This document shows, piece after piece, positions 54,762 to 64,000 of a stretch of 64,000 nucleotides of DNA. The notes beneath the pieces were generated by a model. That model did not search any database and was not told the origin of the DNA. It saw only the letters and a list, made by a program, of their open reading frames with translations. Source of the stretch: Bolinopsis microptera (taxonomy: Eukaryota; Ctenophora; Tentaculata; Lobata; Bolinopsidae); assembly GCF_026151205.1 (NCBI RefSeq), contig NC_087074.1, positions 18,264,712 to 18,328,711 on the forward strand. Reading direction: 5' to 3'. Both the position numbers and the translations under genes were made by a program. Numbering within the stretch: position 1 is the stretch's first letter; every line of letters begins with the position of its first letter.

Positions 54762-57700
54762 TTAGTCAGGGTCTGTCAATTTGTCCCAAAAGTGTTTTGC
54801 CAGGTTTGCCTTAAAAGTTCCGGCATCACTTATCTCTTTAAGGTCAGTTGGTAGGTCATTCCAGACACTGTGTGTTCTGAAGAAGAAGCTTCTCTTAAAG
54901 GAGTGAGCTTTTGCTTCCACAGTACACTTCAGGGAAAGGTGGTCGTGTCTGTTCTGTCGCCTCTGGTTGATATCAGGCATTTGAGATGTATCAACTTCAT
55001 TATATCTCGAGGGTTGCCTTATGTTTGAACGCAACCTACCCTGTTCACTGGTTGTTATCGGGGTTAAATAAGGTGGGAGCTTCAGAACAGATTGACCATT
55101 GTATATCTGATGGAATAATAGTAAGTCTGTGTATTCAAACTTCAGCTCCATTGGCAACATGTCTAGCTCTCTTAATCGAGCCAAGTATTCTAAGTCATTA
55201 TAGTGATGATCCTGTTCGCCAAGGATCCACTTAACTGCTCTGCGCTGAATGTTTTCAACTTTGTTATTCAAGACAACACTTGTTGGTCTCCAGACAACAC
55301 TGCAATTTTCGAAAAGGCTCCTAACCAGCGCTAGATAGAATGCCCGTTTTTGTTTACGGTCTTTAATAAACCGTAGAGTTCTTTTCATTAGATCTAGACG
55401 AGAACTAGCTTTCGTACAAAGGTTGACTATGTTCTCCTCCCACTTAAGGTCTGTTCTAACAAAGACCCCAAGGTCTTTTTCACTCTGGACGAAGTCTAGT
55501 GCCGTTCCATCTAGGGTGTAGACAAAGAGCTGAAAGGGGAAAAAACTCAAAATTCCTTTTTCGCTCAATTTGCTTGATATAGAGAGTACCTTACATTTAT
55601 TGGGGTGAAACTTCATTTTGTTTCTTACTGCCCAGCAATGCAGGGCATCTATATCTGCTTGTAGGATCTCATGGTCCCTCCAGCCCACAATTTTACGCCA
55701 TATTTTGGTGTCATCAGCGTACAGGGCAATTTTTGTACCTTCACTTACGCATTCTGACATGTCATTAATAAAGAGTACAAAAAACAGAGGTCCTAAAATG
55801 GAGCCTTGGGGAACTCCTGATTGGACATTCTTTTGTTCTGATTGGGATCCCCCAATAATAACACACTGTTTGCGGTCTTTGAGATAGTTCATAATAAACT
55901 TCAACAGTGTACCATCAATTTCAAATTCCGATTTTAATTTCTTTAGGATGACATCATGGTTAACTGAGTCAAAGGCCTTGGCAAAGTCAAAGTATACCAC
56001 ATCAGTTCTGATATTATCGTTAATAGACAGTGAAAGACAGTCTATATACCCGACCATTTGTGTAGTACAAGACCTCTGAGGAAGAAAACCATGCTGGTTG
56101 TCATGTATTTTATGCTGGCATTTTGCCAACAGTTCATCTCTCACTATTTTTTCAAAAATTTTCATTGTAAGGCTTGTGAGAGAGATTGGCCGATAATTTT
56201 CAACTAAAGTTTTGGGGCCTTTCTTATGCACAGGTACTACGTTAGCAAATTTCCATTCAGATGGTATCTGACCTATATTATAGGTAAGAGATTTTAAAAA
56301 GGCTCGAGAGTGGGTATGCAATACTATCTCTACAGTTCTTTAAAATTTTGCCATGGATACCATCTGGACCAGCAGCTTTATTAACATTGACATCTTTTAG
56401 AATTTTTCGGATTCTGCTGGTACTGAACTCAATGTCGTTTACTGAGTCATTACTATAATCAATATCAACATCATAATTACTCGCTTCGGAAAACTGTGCA
56501 GCAAAATATTCATTGAACATTTCAGCTTGGTCTAAGTGATTGTTTCTAAATCTGCCGTTATAGTTTACTGTTCCTGGTATGCGAGTAGATTTTGATGTCG
56601 ATTTGACATGTTTCCAGAATTTCTTTGATATAAGAGCTGGATCATCATCATCATTCAGATTTGATATCATTTTTTGGTCGACCAAATTTTGAAAATCTTT
56701 TCTACATTGTGAGAACTTTTCATAGTCCTCAGCTAGGCATGATCTTTTAGATTTGACTCGTAGTTTTTCTTTTTTGAGACACAGCTGATAAGTGTCAGAG
56801 TCAAACCAGGGTGGCTGATCCTTATCTGATATCGTAATAGTTGGGATTCGGTTCTGTATGTGATGGAACAGGATTTTCTTAAAACGGAACCATCCTGTTT
56901 CTGCATCACAGTTAAGGTGATCATCCCATCTAACTGATTTCAGATCATTGTTCAGGCCGATCCAGTCTGCTTTTTTGTAATTTAAGATTTTTCGTTTGGT
57001 GACCTTCTTTCTAAACTTCATTTTAGCACTAAAAGTTATTCCAAAGTGATCTGAGGAGCATATCTCATTTTTCCCCAGGACCGCCAAATTTTCAACAACA
57101 CTTATCATATTACAGAAGAGAAGATCGAGGACCTTCCCTTTATCATGAGTGGGTTGGTTTATCATTTGTGTTAAGCCTAGGTCATTAAACAGATCTATAA
57201 AACGGCCACCAAGAAGTGTGGGGGACACACCGTCTGACCAGTTAACTTCAGGTAGATTGAAGTCCCCAACTACAAAGTGGGCCTTAAACTTTCTCCGTCC
57301 TACCACATTTCTGAGGTGTTTCTCAATTTCATTAAAATTATTTTCACCAAGGGTGCCAACTCTATAGCAGGCAGTTATGCAGTAGCATGTGTTGTTTGAT
57401 TTTAGGCTGACTGAGATCATTTCAGCCCTAGAGCTGACATCAATCTTGTCATTTTCAATACTGATGCCAGTCTTGACTGCAATAAGGACTCCACCCCCCT
57501 TCCCTCGAAACTTATTTGGGTTATCAGGATCCGGGGGTGGGATCTTTTGGATCTATCCTTCCGATATATCTTGTAGATGCTATCAGGGAGGATCTCATTT
57601 TCCAGGTGCTCTTTTGAAAGCCAAGTCTCAGTCAGAACAATAACATCAGGCTTGTCTTCATAGATCTTAGATTGGAGCTCTAGTAGTTTACCAGCATCAA

Positions 57701-58286
57701 GCGGCATGTTTTTAGATGCTAGGCCACTAAAGGGGACAAGCCCTCTCAAATTTTGGTACATTACCTTTAGATGACTGAGGTTATTGTTATCAACTGGACC
57801 TGGGTTAAGTATGCTTGTATTGCAGATAACAAGCAAAACTAAGTTCAGAATGGTCGTCCAGATGGTGAACATGTTACTTAGGAACTGATGTCCACTACAC
57901 TTAGCGGAGGAGTAACGTCTGGGACAACCATACTTCACTATCCATAGGGCTATTCCATTTTGTTTCTTTGAATAGATGATCATTAGGACTACAAGATTTG
58001 CACTGTTCATAAGGCAGTCCCAGTCATTGGTCAGGTGTAGTCCGATCTTGTACGAGCGATGCATACGAAATGTTTGGTCTGAGTATTCACTTGCTGTTTC
58101 AATGGCCCCCGCCAATAACAGACAGATCATATACACATATACAACAATCACTACTCCATAAATCATCTTTAAAATAGCACTTTTCTCTATAGTGGTAATT
58201 GAATCTATATTTAATTTAGCATTGCATTTGACTTTGGGAGAGTATAGACCAATCACTGTTCTGTGTTGTAAAAACGTGACTCCCAT
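54762..58286 (-). pseudogene. LINE ORF2: AP endonuclease plus reverse transcriptase, two frameshifts
   Basis: Three overlapping frames. The N-terminus (58,286 to about 57,540) has hydrophobic stretches and NLRGLVPF, PDVIVLTETWLS. After a frameshift near 57,540 (in PRKDRSKRSH/PDPDNPNKFRGKGGGV) the endonuclease continues with NTCYCITACYR, FVVGDFNLPEVNW and SSDHFGITF, then NVNKAAGPDGIHGKILKNC. A second frameshift near 56,300 leads into the RT: VVPVHKKGPKTLVENYRPIS, DVVYFDFAKAFDSVNHDVI, SGVPQGSILGPLFFVLFIND, ALYADDTKIW and SVWNDLPTDLKE. All catalytic motifs are present, so the copy is recently inactivated. Confidence 0.9.
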
Positions 58287-58489
58287 AAATTAGTTTAAAA
58301 CTCAAAGTTAGGTGGAGACTGGAAAATATGTACTGATTATACTCTGTTAAAGAAGCAAGAAGTTAATGAATTAAAATATTGTCAATTAATAAATATGGGA
58401 ACAAATTATGAGAGCATTGTTAAGCTATAATGTTCGTTAAAAATGAAAGAGTTCTCTGAATTCTATAAGTTGAACATGTTACAAGGTGA

Positions 58490-60100
58490 CTACCTAGGTT
58501 GGTTAGCAACGCCAATAAGAACTTTGGCTAACACACTGGTTCCAACAGGATTAAGATGGATACCATCCCTGTTAAACATATTAAAATCTAAAAGCCACAT
58601 AGTAGGTGTCTTCTTTAGGAAAAAAGAGAAAAAGTCAACAAATCTTATACTTTCTTTCTTACACATCTCACTTAATAGATCATTAAACTTATGCATATTT
58701 CTAATATGTGTAAGATAACTTGCCTTCCTAGGGACAAGTGAAAAGAAATTAATCTTAGCTGCAGGAAATACCTGTTTTGTTAGGATTATAAGGTCATTAA
58801 TGTCTTCAAATATGCGTTTTATGTCAGAGTCTACAATCAAATTTTCAACATCATTTCCCCCGACTTGAAGGAACACAGTGGAAACATTAGATGTATTAAA
58901 TTGCTTGGTACACTTTTCAACTTCGTTATAAATGTCACAAGCGTGTGCTCCAGACCGGGAGATAACTTTAAAAATTTTTCCACGCCTGGAAAGTGTTTCA
59001 GTTTTCAAGCTCTTGAGGAGGGAGCTGCCAAACACAAAGGTATCAGGGTATGTGGCATCTTTGGAGGTGCTGGTTGCAGGGGAGGTATTCGGTTCTGCAG
59101 AAGGTTGTGGGGGAGGAGGGGAGGAGGATGGGGGAGGAGAATGGATAGCAGGAGGGGCTTCTTTAGGTGGGAGCAGACGTCGGAAGGTGACACTGTAACG
59201 GACTCCCCTTTCTTTCTGTACATCTTTGTCTCCAGCAAGTATTTCATGGTAAAAAGATTGCTGGAAACCAGGCAACATCGTGAATATGCTCCCGGGAGTA
59301 AGAGTAAGGTACTTGACGGATTTCTTTTTGTCAAGGGAAATGTTCATTTTCCGAGTTGCACCAATCGAGAGTGTTGATATTGGTGCACCTGGATCGAGGC
59401 CTGATTCATCATCCTTGTGGGGAGGAAGGCAACACACATATGAGCTGTACTTGTTAACTAACATAGAGTTATACTCTGTTCCTAGTGTTAAGTTAACAGT
59501 CTTCAGCAGTTTATCCATGATGGTGTTGGGTTGGATAGAGACTGGTGAGAGGGCAGCAGATCTTCGATTGTATGCGTATCGTTGGCTGCCGTACAGGAAG
59601 GTATCTGGGCTTAAGTTTGTTCCAGACCTGCTGTAATTGATCTTCTTGACGTGTTCAAGGACTTCCTCAACCAGAGGCTCACTAAGGGGGTCATGTCGAA
59701 GATTATAGTGAAGGAGCAGCGGAGATGGAGAAGGTGGGGAAGAGGATGATGGACTCGATGATTCCTGTATTTTGGGTACTGGAGAGGGTGCAGAATCAAG
59801 TAGCGTGTTGGTATATTGGAGAAGGTTCTCCAATGTATTCTGCACCTTTCTAAGTTCTTCGTTAGCGAGATTTCCCAGTTGGGGAACTATAAGGTCTTTC
59901 AGTTTATCAAGTTCCATTGTAGAAGGAGGACATCTCCAGGGGTCGACAGTCAGCACAAGCACAGCAGCCCAAGGGGTCAGACGGTACACACAGCGGCATG
60001 ATGTGCCTATCTGAAACGAGAATAAACGGCAGAAAAGGAATGGTAATGAGATATTGAAAAGTTTAGTTTTAAATAAATCATTGCAATTAAGAAGACTCAC
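58490..60100 (-). CDS. LINE ORF1 protein with AlkB-like dioxygenase and SGNH esterase-like domains
   Basis: The open frame has 536 codons; a more likely start is MELDKLKDL at codon 62 (59,917), giving 475 residues. Numbering from there: a helical N-terminus (1-45), a Ser/Pro linker, then an AlkB-like region (about 70-250) with the iron ligands HKDDE (H167, D169) and YHEI (H224), LSIGATRKM, LTPGS and the 2-oxoglutarate-binding RYSVTFRR (R240, R246). A Pro-rich linker follows. The C-terminal domain (about 293-470) is SGNH/GDSL-like: VFGSSLL for the nucleophile block, SRSG, VGGND (block III) and RDGIHLNPVG for the Asp-His pair. Esterase-like ORF1 domains are known from CR1-type LINEs. An AlkB domain beside it is not one I recognise as standard. 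A role in RNA dealkylation is inference only. Confidence 0.85.
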   Translation of the reverse strand: MSLLNCNDLFKTKLFNISLPFLFCRLFSFQIGTSCRCVYRLTPWAAVLVLTVDPWRCPPSTMELDKLKDLIVPQLGNLANEELRKVQNTLENLLQYTNTLLDSAPSPVPKIQESSSPSSSSPPSPSPLLLHYNLRHDPLSEPLVEEVLEHVKKINYSRSGTNLSPDTFLYGSQRYAYNRRSAALSPVSIQPNTIMDKLLKTVNLTLGTEYNSMLVNKYSSYVCCLPPHKDDESGLDPGAPISTLSIGATRKMNISLDKKKSVKYLTLTPGSIFTMLPGFQQSFYHEILAGDKDVQKERGVRYSVTFRRLLPPKEAPPAIHSPPPSSSPPPPQPSAEPNTSPATSTSKDATYPDTFVFGSSLLKSLKTETLSRRGKIFKVISRSGAHACDIYNEVEKCTKQFNTSNVSTVFLQVGGNDVENLIVDSDIKRIFEDINDLIILTKQVFPAAKINFFSLVPRKASYLTHIRNMHKFNDLLSEMCKKESIRFVDFFSFFLKKTPTMWLLDFNMFNRDGIHLNPVGTSVLAKVLIGVANQPR

Positions 60101-60653
60101 GATGTAATTGAGTCATTTGGAAAACAATTTCAATAATAACAACATCCGAAAGACTACCATTAGGGCTCAATACAGACAGACACACTCTTACCTAGTCCCA
60201 AAGGTTTGGGCCGACACTTCGCAAGAAGTGCCGGATGCATTCCATCCAACTCCCAGACCCACTGAGCAGGTACATCATGTCTCGCCCCAGAGATGAGAGG
60301 TTATCAGTACATACTCCCCATACGGGGTGTTACTTAGCACATTCCCTAAACTCAATAAATGTAATAGATTTGTAGTGTTGTAATTAGTTTAATTTAGCTG
60401 TTGTTACATGTAGTTTACATTTAGTTTATGACTATTAACAGGCAACAAATCAAATGATACCGTTTGTGTACCATTAAATCGATTTTAAATCTTAATTCCG
60501 GGTGCAAGGCCTGTAAGCTAGAGTAAACTTTACTATCTACTGTTACAACAACTGAGACATGACATGTTTACCATGCCATTTTTATTACCAGAGGATCTCA
60601 GTTATAGTTTTATAATAGATGGTGCCGTCCAGTACACAGGAGAGCGCACGCCC

Positions 60654-60855
60654 ATAGCAGCAGTGAGCAGCAGTTAGCAGCAGTGAGCAGCAGCAGTTAG
60701 CAGCAGTGAGCAGCAGTGAGCAGCAGTGAGCAGCAGTGAGCAGCAGTGAGCAGCAGTGAGCAGCAGTTTTCAGCGGTTGCGCGCGGCGTGCGTTGCGCAG
60801 TAAAGACACGCATAAAACTGCTGTTCACTGCTGCTCACTGCTCACTGCTGCTAAC
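60654..60855. repeat. AGCAGCAGTG minisatellite with inverted arm
   Basis: About a dozen 7-10-bp AGCAGCAGTG-type units at 60,654-60,770. After a 47-bp GC-rich spacer their reverse complement CTGCTGTTCACTGCTGCTCA continues to 60,855. The result is a large potential hairpin directly upstream of the decayed RT fragment. Confidence 0.85.
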
Positions 60856-60879
60856 TTTTAATGTCTGCCTCAATGTGGC

Positions 60880-61790
60880 TGCTGAGAGAACAGAAAGCAA
60901 CAAAGTGGTGTCCCACGGAGCGGTTCTTCAAAGATCTATCAGTCCGCTTGTTGATGATATCACTGTGTTAGATACAGACTATGCAGATGACATGGCTGTA
61001 CTGGATAACAGCGAGGAAGGTCTTCAAGAAACAACTGACCTTTTGTGTATGTATGGTGCCCAGGGAGGTCTCAGAATCAATGGTAAAAAGACTGAGGCTA
61101 TGGTCATTGGTAAAGCAACCTCTCAACGGCCATACACGAAAGAAGCCACAGTGAACATCACTGTTGAAGACACGCCAGTGCAGCAAGTTAGTGACTTTAC
61201 GTACTTAGGTACAATTATTTCCAGCGACGGTACTATCGACCGTGAGCTGTCAGTGAGGATTCAGAAAGCTTCCGGAGCCTTCAATCAACTGAGTAATATA
61301 TGGAAAAACCGCAACATCCAGTCTTATACAAAGATCAGGATTTATAAGGCAGCGGTTTTGACAATATTGTTATATGGTAGTGAGGTTTAGAACACAACCA
61401 AAAAGCAGCTACATCGCTGTTCCATCAGCGTTGCTTGAGGAGAATATACTTAGGATAAGATGGCTCGATCGGGTTAGAAACACTGAAGTGCTGGAGCGTG
61501 CAAAGATAAATCCAGTAGAGATGTACATAGGAGCAAACCGCCTGCGTTGGTTTGGCCATGTCACCAGAATGCCAGACACTAGGCTTCCTGAGTACCTGCT
61601 TAACTGGACCCCTGCGCATGGGAGGAGATCTAGGGGTCGTCCAAGAAAGAACTGGATGAAATGTTTGCTGGAAGATACTACAGCGTTTACAGGAAACACT
61701 GACATAGTCCTAGAAGGAGCGAGTGAGATGGCTAGTGACCGCAAACTCTGGAGGGAGATGATACGTCACAAACGGGAGTTAATTGCATGA
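60880..61790 (+). pseudogene. LINE reverse transcriptase C-terminal fragment, decayed
   Basis: A plus-strand frame carries the RT active site DYADDMAVLDNSEEGLQET and then GGLRINGKKTEAMVIGK, VSDFTYLGTIISSDG, AVLTILLYGSEV. A stop (TAG where Trp is expected, 61,388) and a further frameshift near 61,430 follow. It then resumes as ILRIRWLDRVRNTEVLERA, RLRWFGHVTRMPDTRLPEYL and GRRSRGRPRKNWMKCL. The N-terminal RT and the endonuclease are absent. It belongs to a different LINE family from the two larger elements, judging by the tail. Confidence 0.85.
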
Positions 61791-63081
61791 TAATCGAATG
61801 ATTGAGGAGACCTAATCAAGTACAAGTAAGTAGTATATATTTGATAACGGGAAAACACTTGAAGTTCGAAAACATGCTCAATATGCCTAAACGTGTGATA
61901 GTAAAGAAAAAATGGTTATAAAGCAATGAAAGGCATTAGTTTGGGTGCTAAGAAAAAATGATTATAGTAAGGATTTGATACATGTTTCGTATCCAAATAT
62001 CAGTGGCACGAAAAGTGGCATGCAACGTATGTCAAGTAAGGATTAATATAGCGCTCGATTTTTAGCGATGAATAAAAAATGATGTGTTTTGTAGACATTT
62101 GTATTGTAGGTTTGCAACCTACCAGGACGCGCGCCGAGTTGGACGAGTATCGCCCGTTAATCATTTGTATAGTGTGCACAGCGCGTCTGCGCTGCACCCA
62201 AAATATAGTAACATGACAATCATTTACTATATTTTGAACTGAACATTTTTTGATATTTAATCACAAAACAAAGTCACGAGTTGCAAAATATTAACATAAT
62301 TTATCATTTTTTAGTATGATGCAATATTAATTGACAATTAACGATGTCAATTTGCAATCCTTCGCAGCTCGGCGTGGCCCAGTAGTGCATCTCGCCGATA
62401 AGCAATATAAATATTGTTTAACGATAAGCAATCAAGGCCAATCTCTGATATTCTTGTTACCACTTTGCACGTGACGGTAATATGCTGTACTCGTAAAATA
62501 TTTTTGTTTTAAGACCGTCGACGAGTTTGAGCATATTAACAATGGTCAAGCTTCTACAGTGTATGACAACCTTTATAATGATAAAATTGACCCAACGCGC
62601 CCCCGCCCCCCCCCCCCCCCCCCCCTTTTGATTATGGATGATGATTATTGATTAATCACTCTACACTCGACTTTCACGTAACTTTTTCAACCCGTTCTCT
62701 AGCTGGCCCTGACCGACTATTTATATTCGAAACCCTAACCTTGGCCTTTTTATTTGATCCCAACCCTAACCCTAATGCCTAACCCAATCCCTAACAGAAA
62801 CATATGCTGAAACCGGAAACCCTAACCCTAACGAGAAATTCGACCAACTTCCTTATATAATATACGGTCATATCACGTGATCAAGACAGTTTTTCGCCAA
62901 TATATCTCGCAGGGGAGCATTTTAACCTTATGTCATGGGGGTGATTCTGAATCAGCGTCTCGAAAAATCTCGAAGATCGACTGTTAAGTGATTAAGCACG
63001 CTTGTATGATTATATCATTATCATTGACAAATGACAATTGAGTTTATGAATATTATTACTATCAGCCTGGGGTTCCCAGGT
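61791..63081. other. Intergenic repeat-rich stretch
   Basis: No gene recognised. It contains a copy of the GC-rich repeat seen near 1.8-2.2 kb (about 62,106-62,160 and 62,345-62,390), a C-run (about 62,606-62,625) and degenerate telomere-type motifs. Confidence 0.55.
62733..62833. repeat. Degenerate CCCTAA telomere-like motifs
   Basis: CCCTAA or AACCCTAAC occurs about six times within 100 bp (62,733, 62,764 onward, 62,818-62,833), interrupted by other sequence. CCCTAA is the standard animal telomere repeat. The arrangement suggests a small decayed interstitial telomeric block rather than a real chromosome end. Confidence 0.6.
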
Positions 63082-63535
63082 AAGAGGAAGAGGAAAAGGA
63101 AGAGGAAGAGGAAGAGGAAGAGGAAGAGGAAGAGGAAGAGGAAGAGGAAGAGGAAGAGGAAGAGGAAGAGGAAGAGGAAGAGGAAGAGGAAGAGGAAGAG
63201 GAAGAGGAAGAGGAAGAGGAAGAGGAAGAGGAAGAGGAAGAGGAAGAGGAAGAGGAAGAGGAAGAGGAGGAGGAAGAGGAAGAGGAAGAGGAAGAGGAAG
63301 AGGAGGAGGAAGAGGAAGAGGAAGAGGAAGAGGAAGAGGAAGAGGAAGAGGAAGAGGAAGAGGAAGAGGAAGAGGAAGAGGAAGAGGAAGAGGAAGAGGA
63401 AGAGGAAGAGGAAGAGGAAGAGGAAGAGGAAGAGGAAGAGGAAGAGGAAGAGGAAGAGGAAGAGGAAGAGGAAGAGGAAGAGGAAGAGGAAGAGGAAGAG
63501 GAAGAGGAAGAGGAAGAGGAAGAGGAAGAGGAAGA
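63082..63535. repeat. AGGAAG hexanucleotide microsatellite, about 450 bp
   Basis: About 75 copies of AGGAAG, with only two AGGAGG variants, within one uninterrupted purine tract. It generates long open frames of Lys-Arg or Leu-Phe repeats that should not be taken as genes. The strand asymmetry is complete (all purine on the plus strand), which favours triplex DNA. Confidence 0.95.
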
Positions 63536-63823
63536 GTTTAATTTTGAGCAAATATCATCCTGATAGAGTGATAGTACTTGTTAGTTGTTGTTAAGATTTA
63601 TTATGTTATCAATCACAATCGTCAATCAGGCTATTCTTTTGAATATCCAGTATTCAGTATTACAAGCAAATAATAACGGCACATATTACAGATAACTGTT
63701 TACATTTTCAAGTATAGTTATACTACGTAGACGTGTCTCGTGATCTGCCACTAGACACAGCAGTGGTGTTGCAGACACGCCAGCTCAAGTAATAAAGTGT
63801 TACCATGGGCCGGCACAACACAG
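63536..63823. other. Sequence between the microsatellite and the E-box cluster
   Basis: AT-rich, no recognised gene or repeat. Confidence 0.5.
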
Positions 63824-63884
63824 CACGTGTGCTAGCAATGACACGTGCCAAAGTACACGTGATGGCACGTGTTCGTAGCACGTG
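63824..63884. promoter_or_regulatory. Cluster of five CACGTG E-boxes
   Basis: CACGTG at 63,824, 63,842, 63,856, 63,866 and 63,879: five palindromic E-boxes in 61 bp, spaced 18, 14, 10 and 13 bp. This is the binding site of MYC/MAX, USF, CLOCK and HES-type bHLH factors. Whether a promoter lies at the right edge of the window cannot be told from here. Confidence 0.5.
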
Positions 63885-64000
63885 ATCTCACATCTTGTTG
63901 ACAATGCCACCCTACTTGAGAGCCCTCACACTGGCTCAATTGATACTAAAATATTTGCATTATCAAAAGACAGCATCTTGACAAGTAAAATGTCAGTTTT

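Larger units (their letters stand above)
54190..60300 (-). mobile_element. CR1-like LINE with two ORFs
   Basis: Minus-strand non-LTR element. The 5' region is near 60,100-60,300, then ORF1 (60,100-58,490), ORF2 (58,286-54,762) and a 3' region ending in CAAATCAAATCAAATCAA just left of 54,220, a short tandem tail as seen in CR1-type LINEs. An esterase-like domain in ORF1 also fits CR1-type elements. ORF2 is broken by two frameshifts whereas ORF1 is open. Outer limits are approximate because no target duplication was found. Confidence 0.75.

Noticed and set aside
58865-59377. Plus-strand Gly-rich 170-codon frame
   Set aside because: Shadow of the Pro/Ser-rich linker of the LINE ORF1 on the other strand.
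63021-63594. Open frames of Lys-Arg or Leu-Phe repeats on both strands
   Set aside because: Produced by the AGGAAG microsatellite; not genes.
1-64000. CRISPR arrays, bacterial operons, rRNA genes
   Set aside because: The tandem repeats lack regular unique spacers, the genes are intron-bearing animal genes, and no rRNA sequence is recognised.

Overview
The window looks like AT-rich nuclear DNA from an invertebrate animal. It has short GT-AG exons spread over long introns, a CLP1 mRNA-processing kinase, a UBE2Q-type E2, a seven-helix receptor, a secreted kringle protein, LINE and Penelope retroelements, many short inverted-repeat elements and CCCTAA telomere-like motifs. I cannot name the phylum from the sequence alone.

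Layout, left to right. 1-7.1 kb holds repeats and a truncated LINE but no host gene. 7.1-8.4 kb (+) is CLP1 with an uninterrupted coding frame. 9.3-16.0 kb (+) is a three-exon UBE2Q-like conjugating enzyme. 16-21.3 kb is intergenic, with several MITE-like elements. From 49,989 down to 21,356 on the minus strand I can thread one 20-exon gene. It encodes about 836 residues: an N-terminal Nudix domain, two EF-hands and a C-terminal PPP-family Ser/Thr phosphatase with every catalytic signature. Each junction has GT/AG and the reading phase is kept throughout. Inside its introns, on the other strand, lie a GPCR gene (27.6-28.8 kb), an intact Penelope-like element (35.7-39.3 kb) and a secreted PAN-like plus kringle gene (41.5-46.8 kb). 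The kringle gene itself carries a LINE whose insertion duplicated about 180 bp of target. From 50 kb to the right end the DNA is mostly transposons. The main one is a LINE (about 54.2-60.3 kb) whose ORF1 joins an AlkB-like dioxygenase domain to an SGNH esterase-like domain. A decayed reverse transcriptase fragment, satellites and an E-box cluster follow.

The strongest candidate for something undescribed is the Nudix/EF-hand/phosphatase chimera. Its Nudix box has Lys where the first catalytic Glu should be, which suggests a nucleotide-sensing rather than a hydrolysing module joined to calcium-binding EF-hands and a phosphatase. Next are the AlkB-SGNH LINE ORF1, a LINE insertion that apparently preserved a splice acceptor through its own long target duplication, and a 1.1 kb element with CACAGTG termini and a 5-bp target duplication. 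All exon models here were made by eye, without transcripts or database searches.
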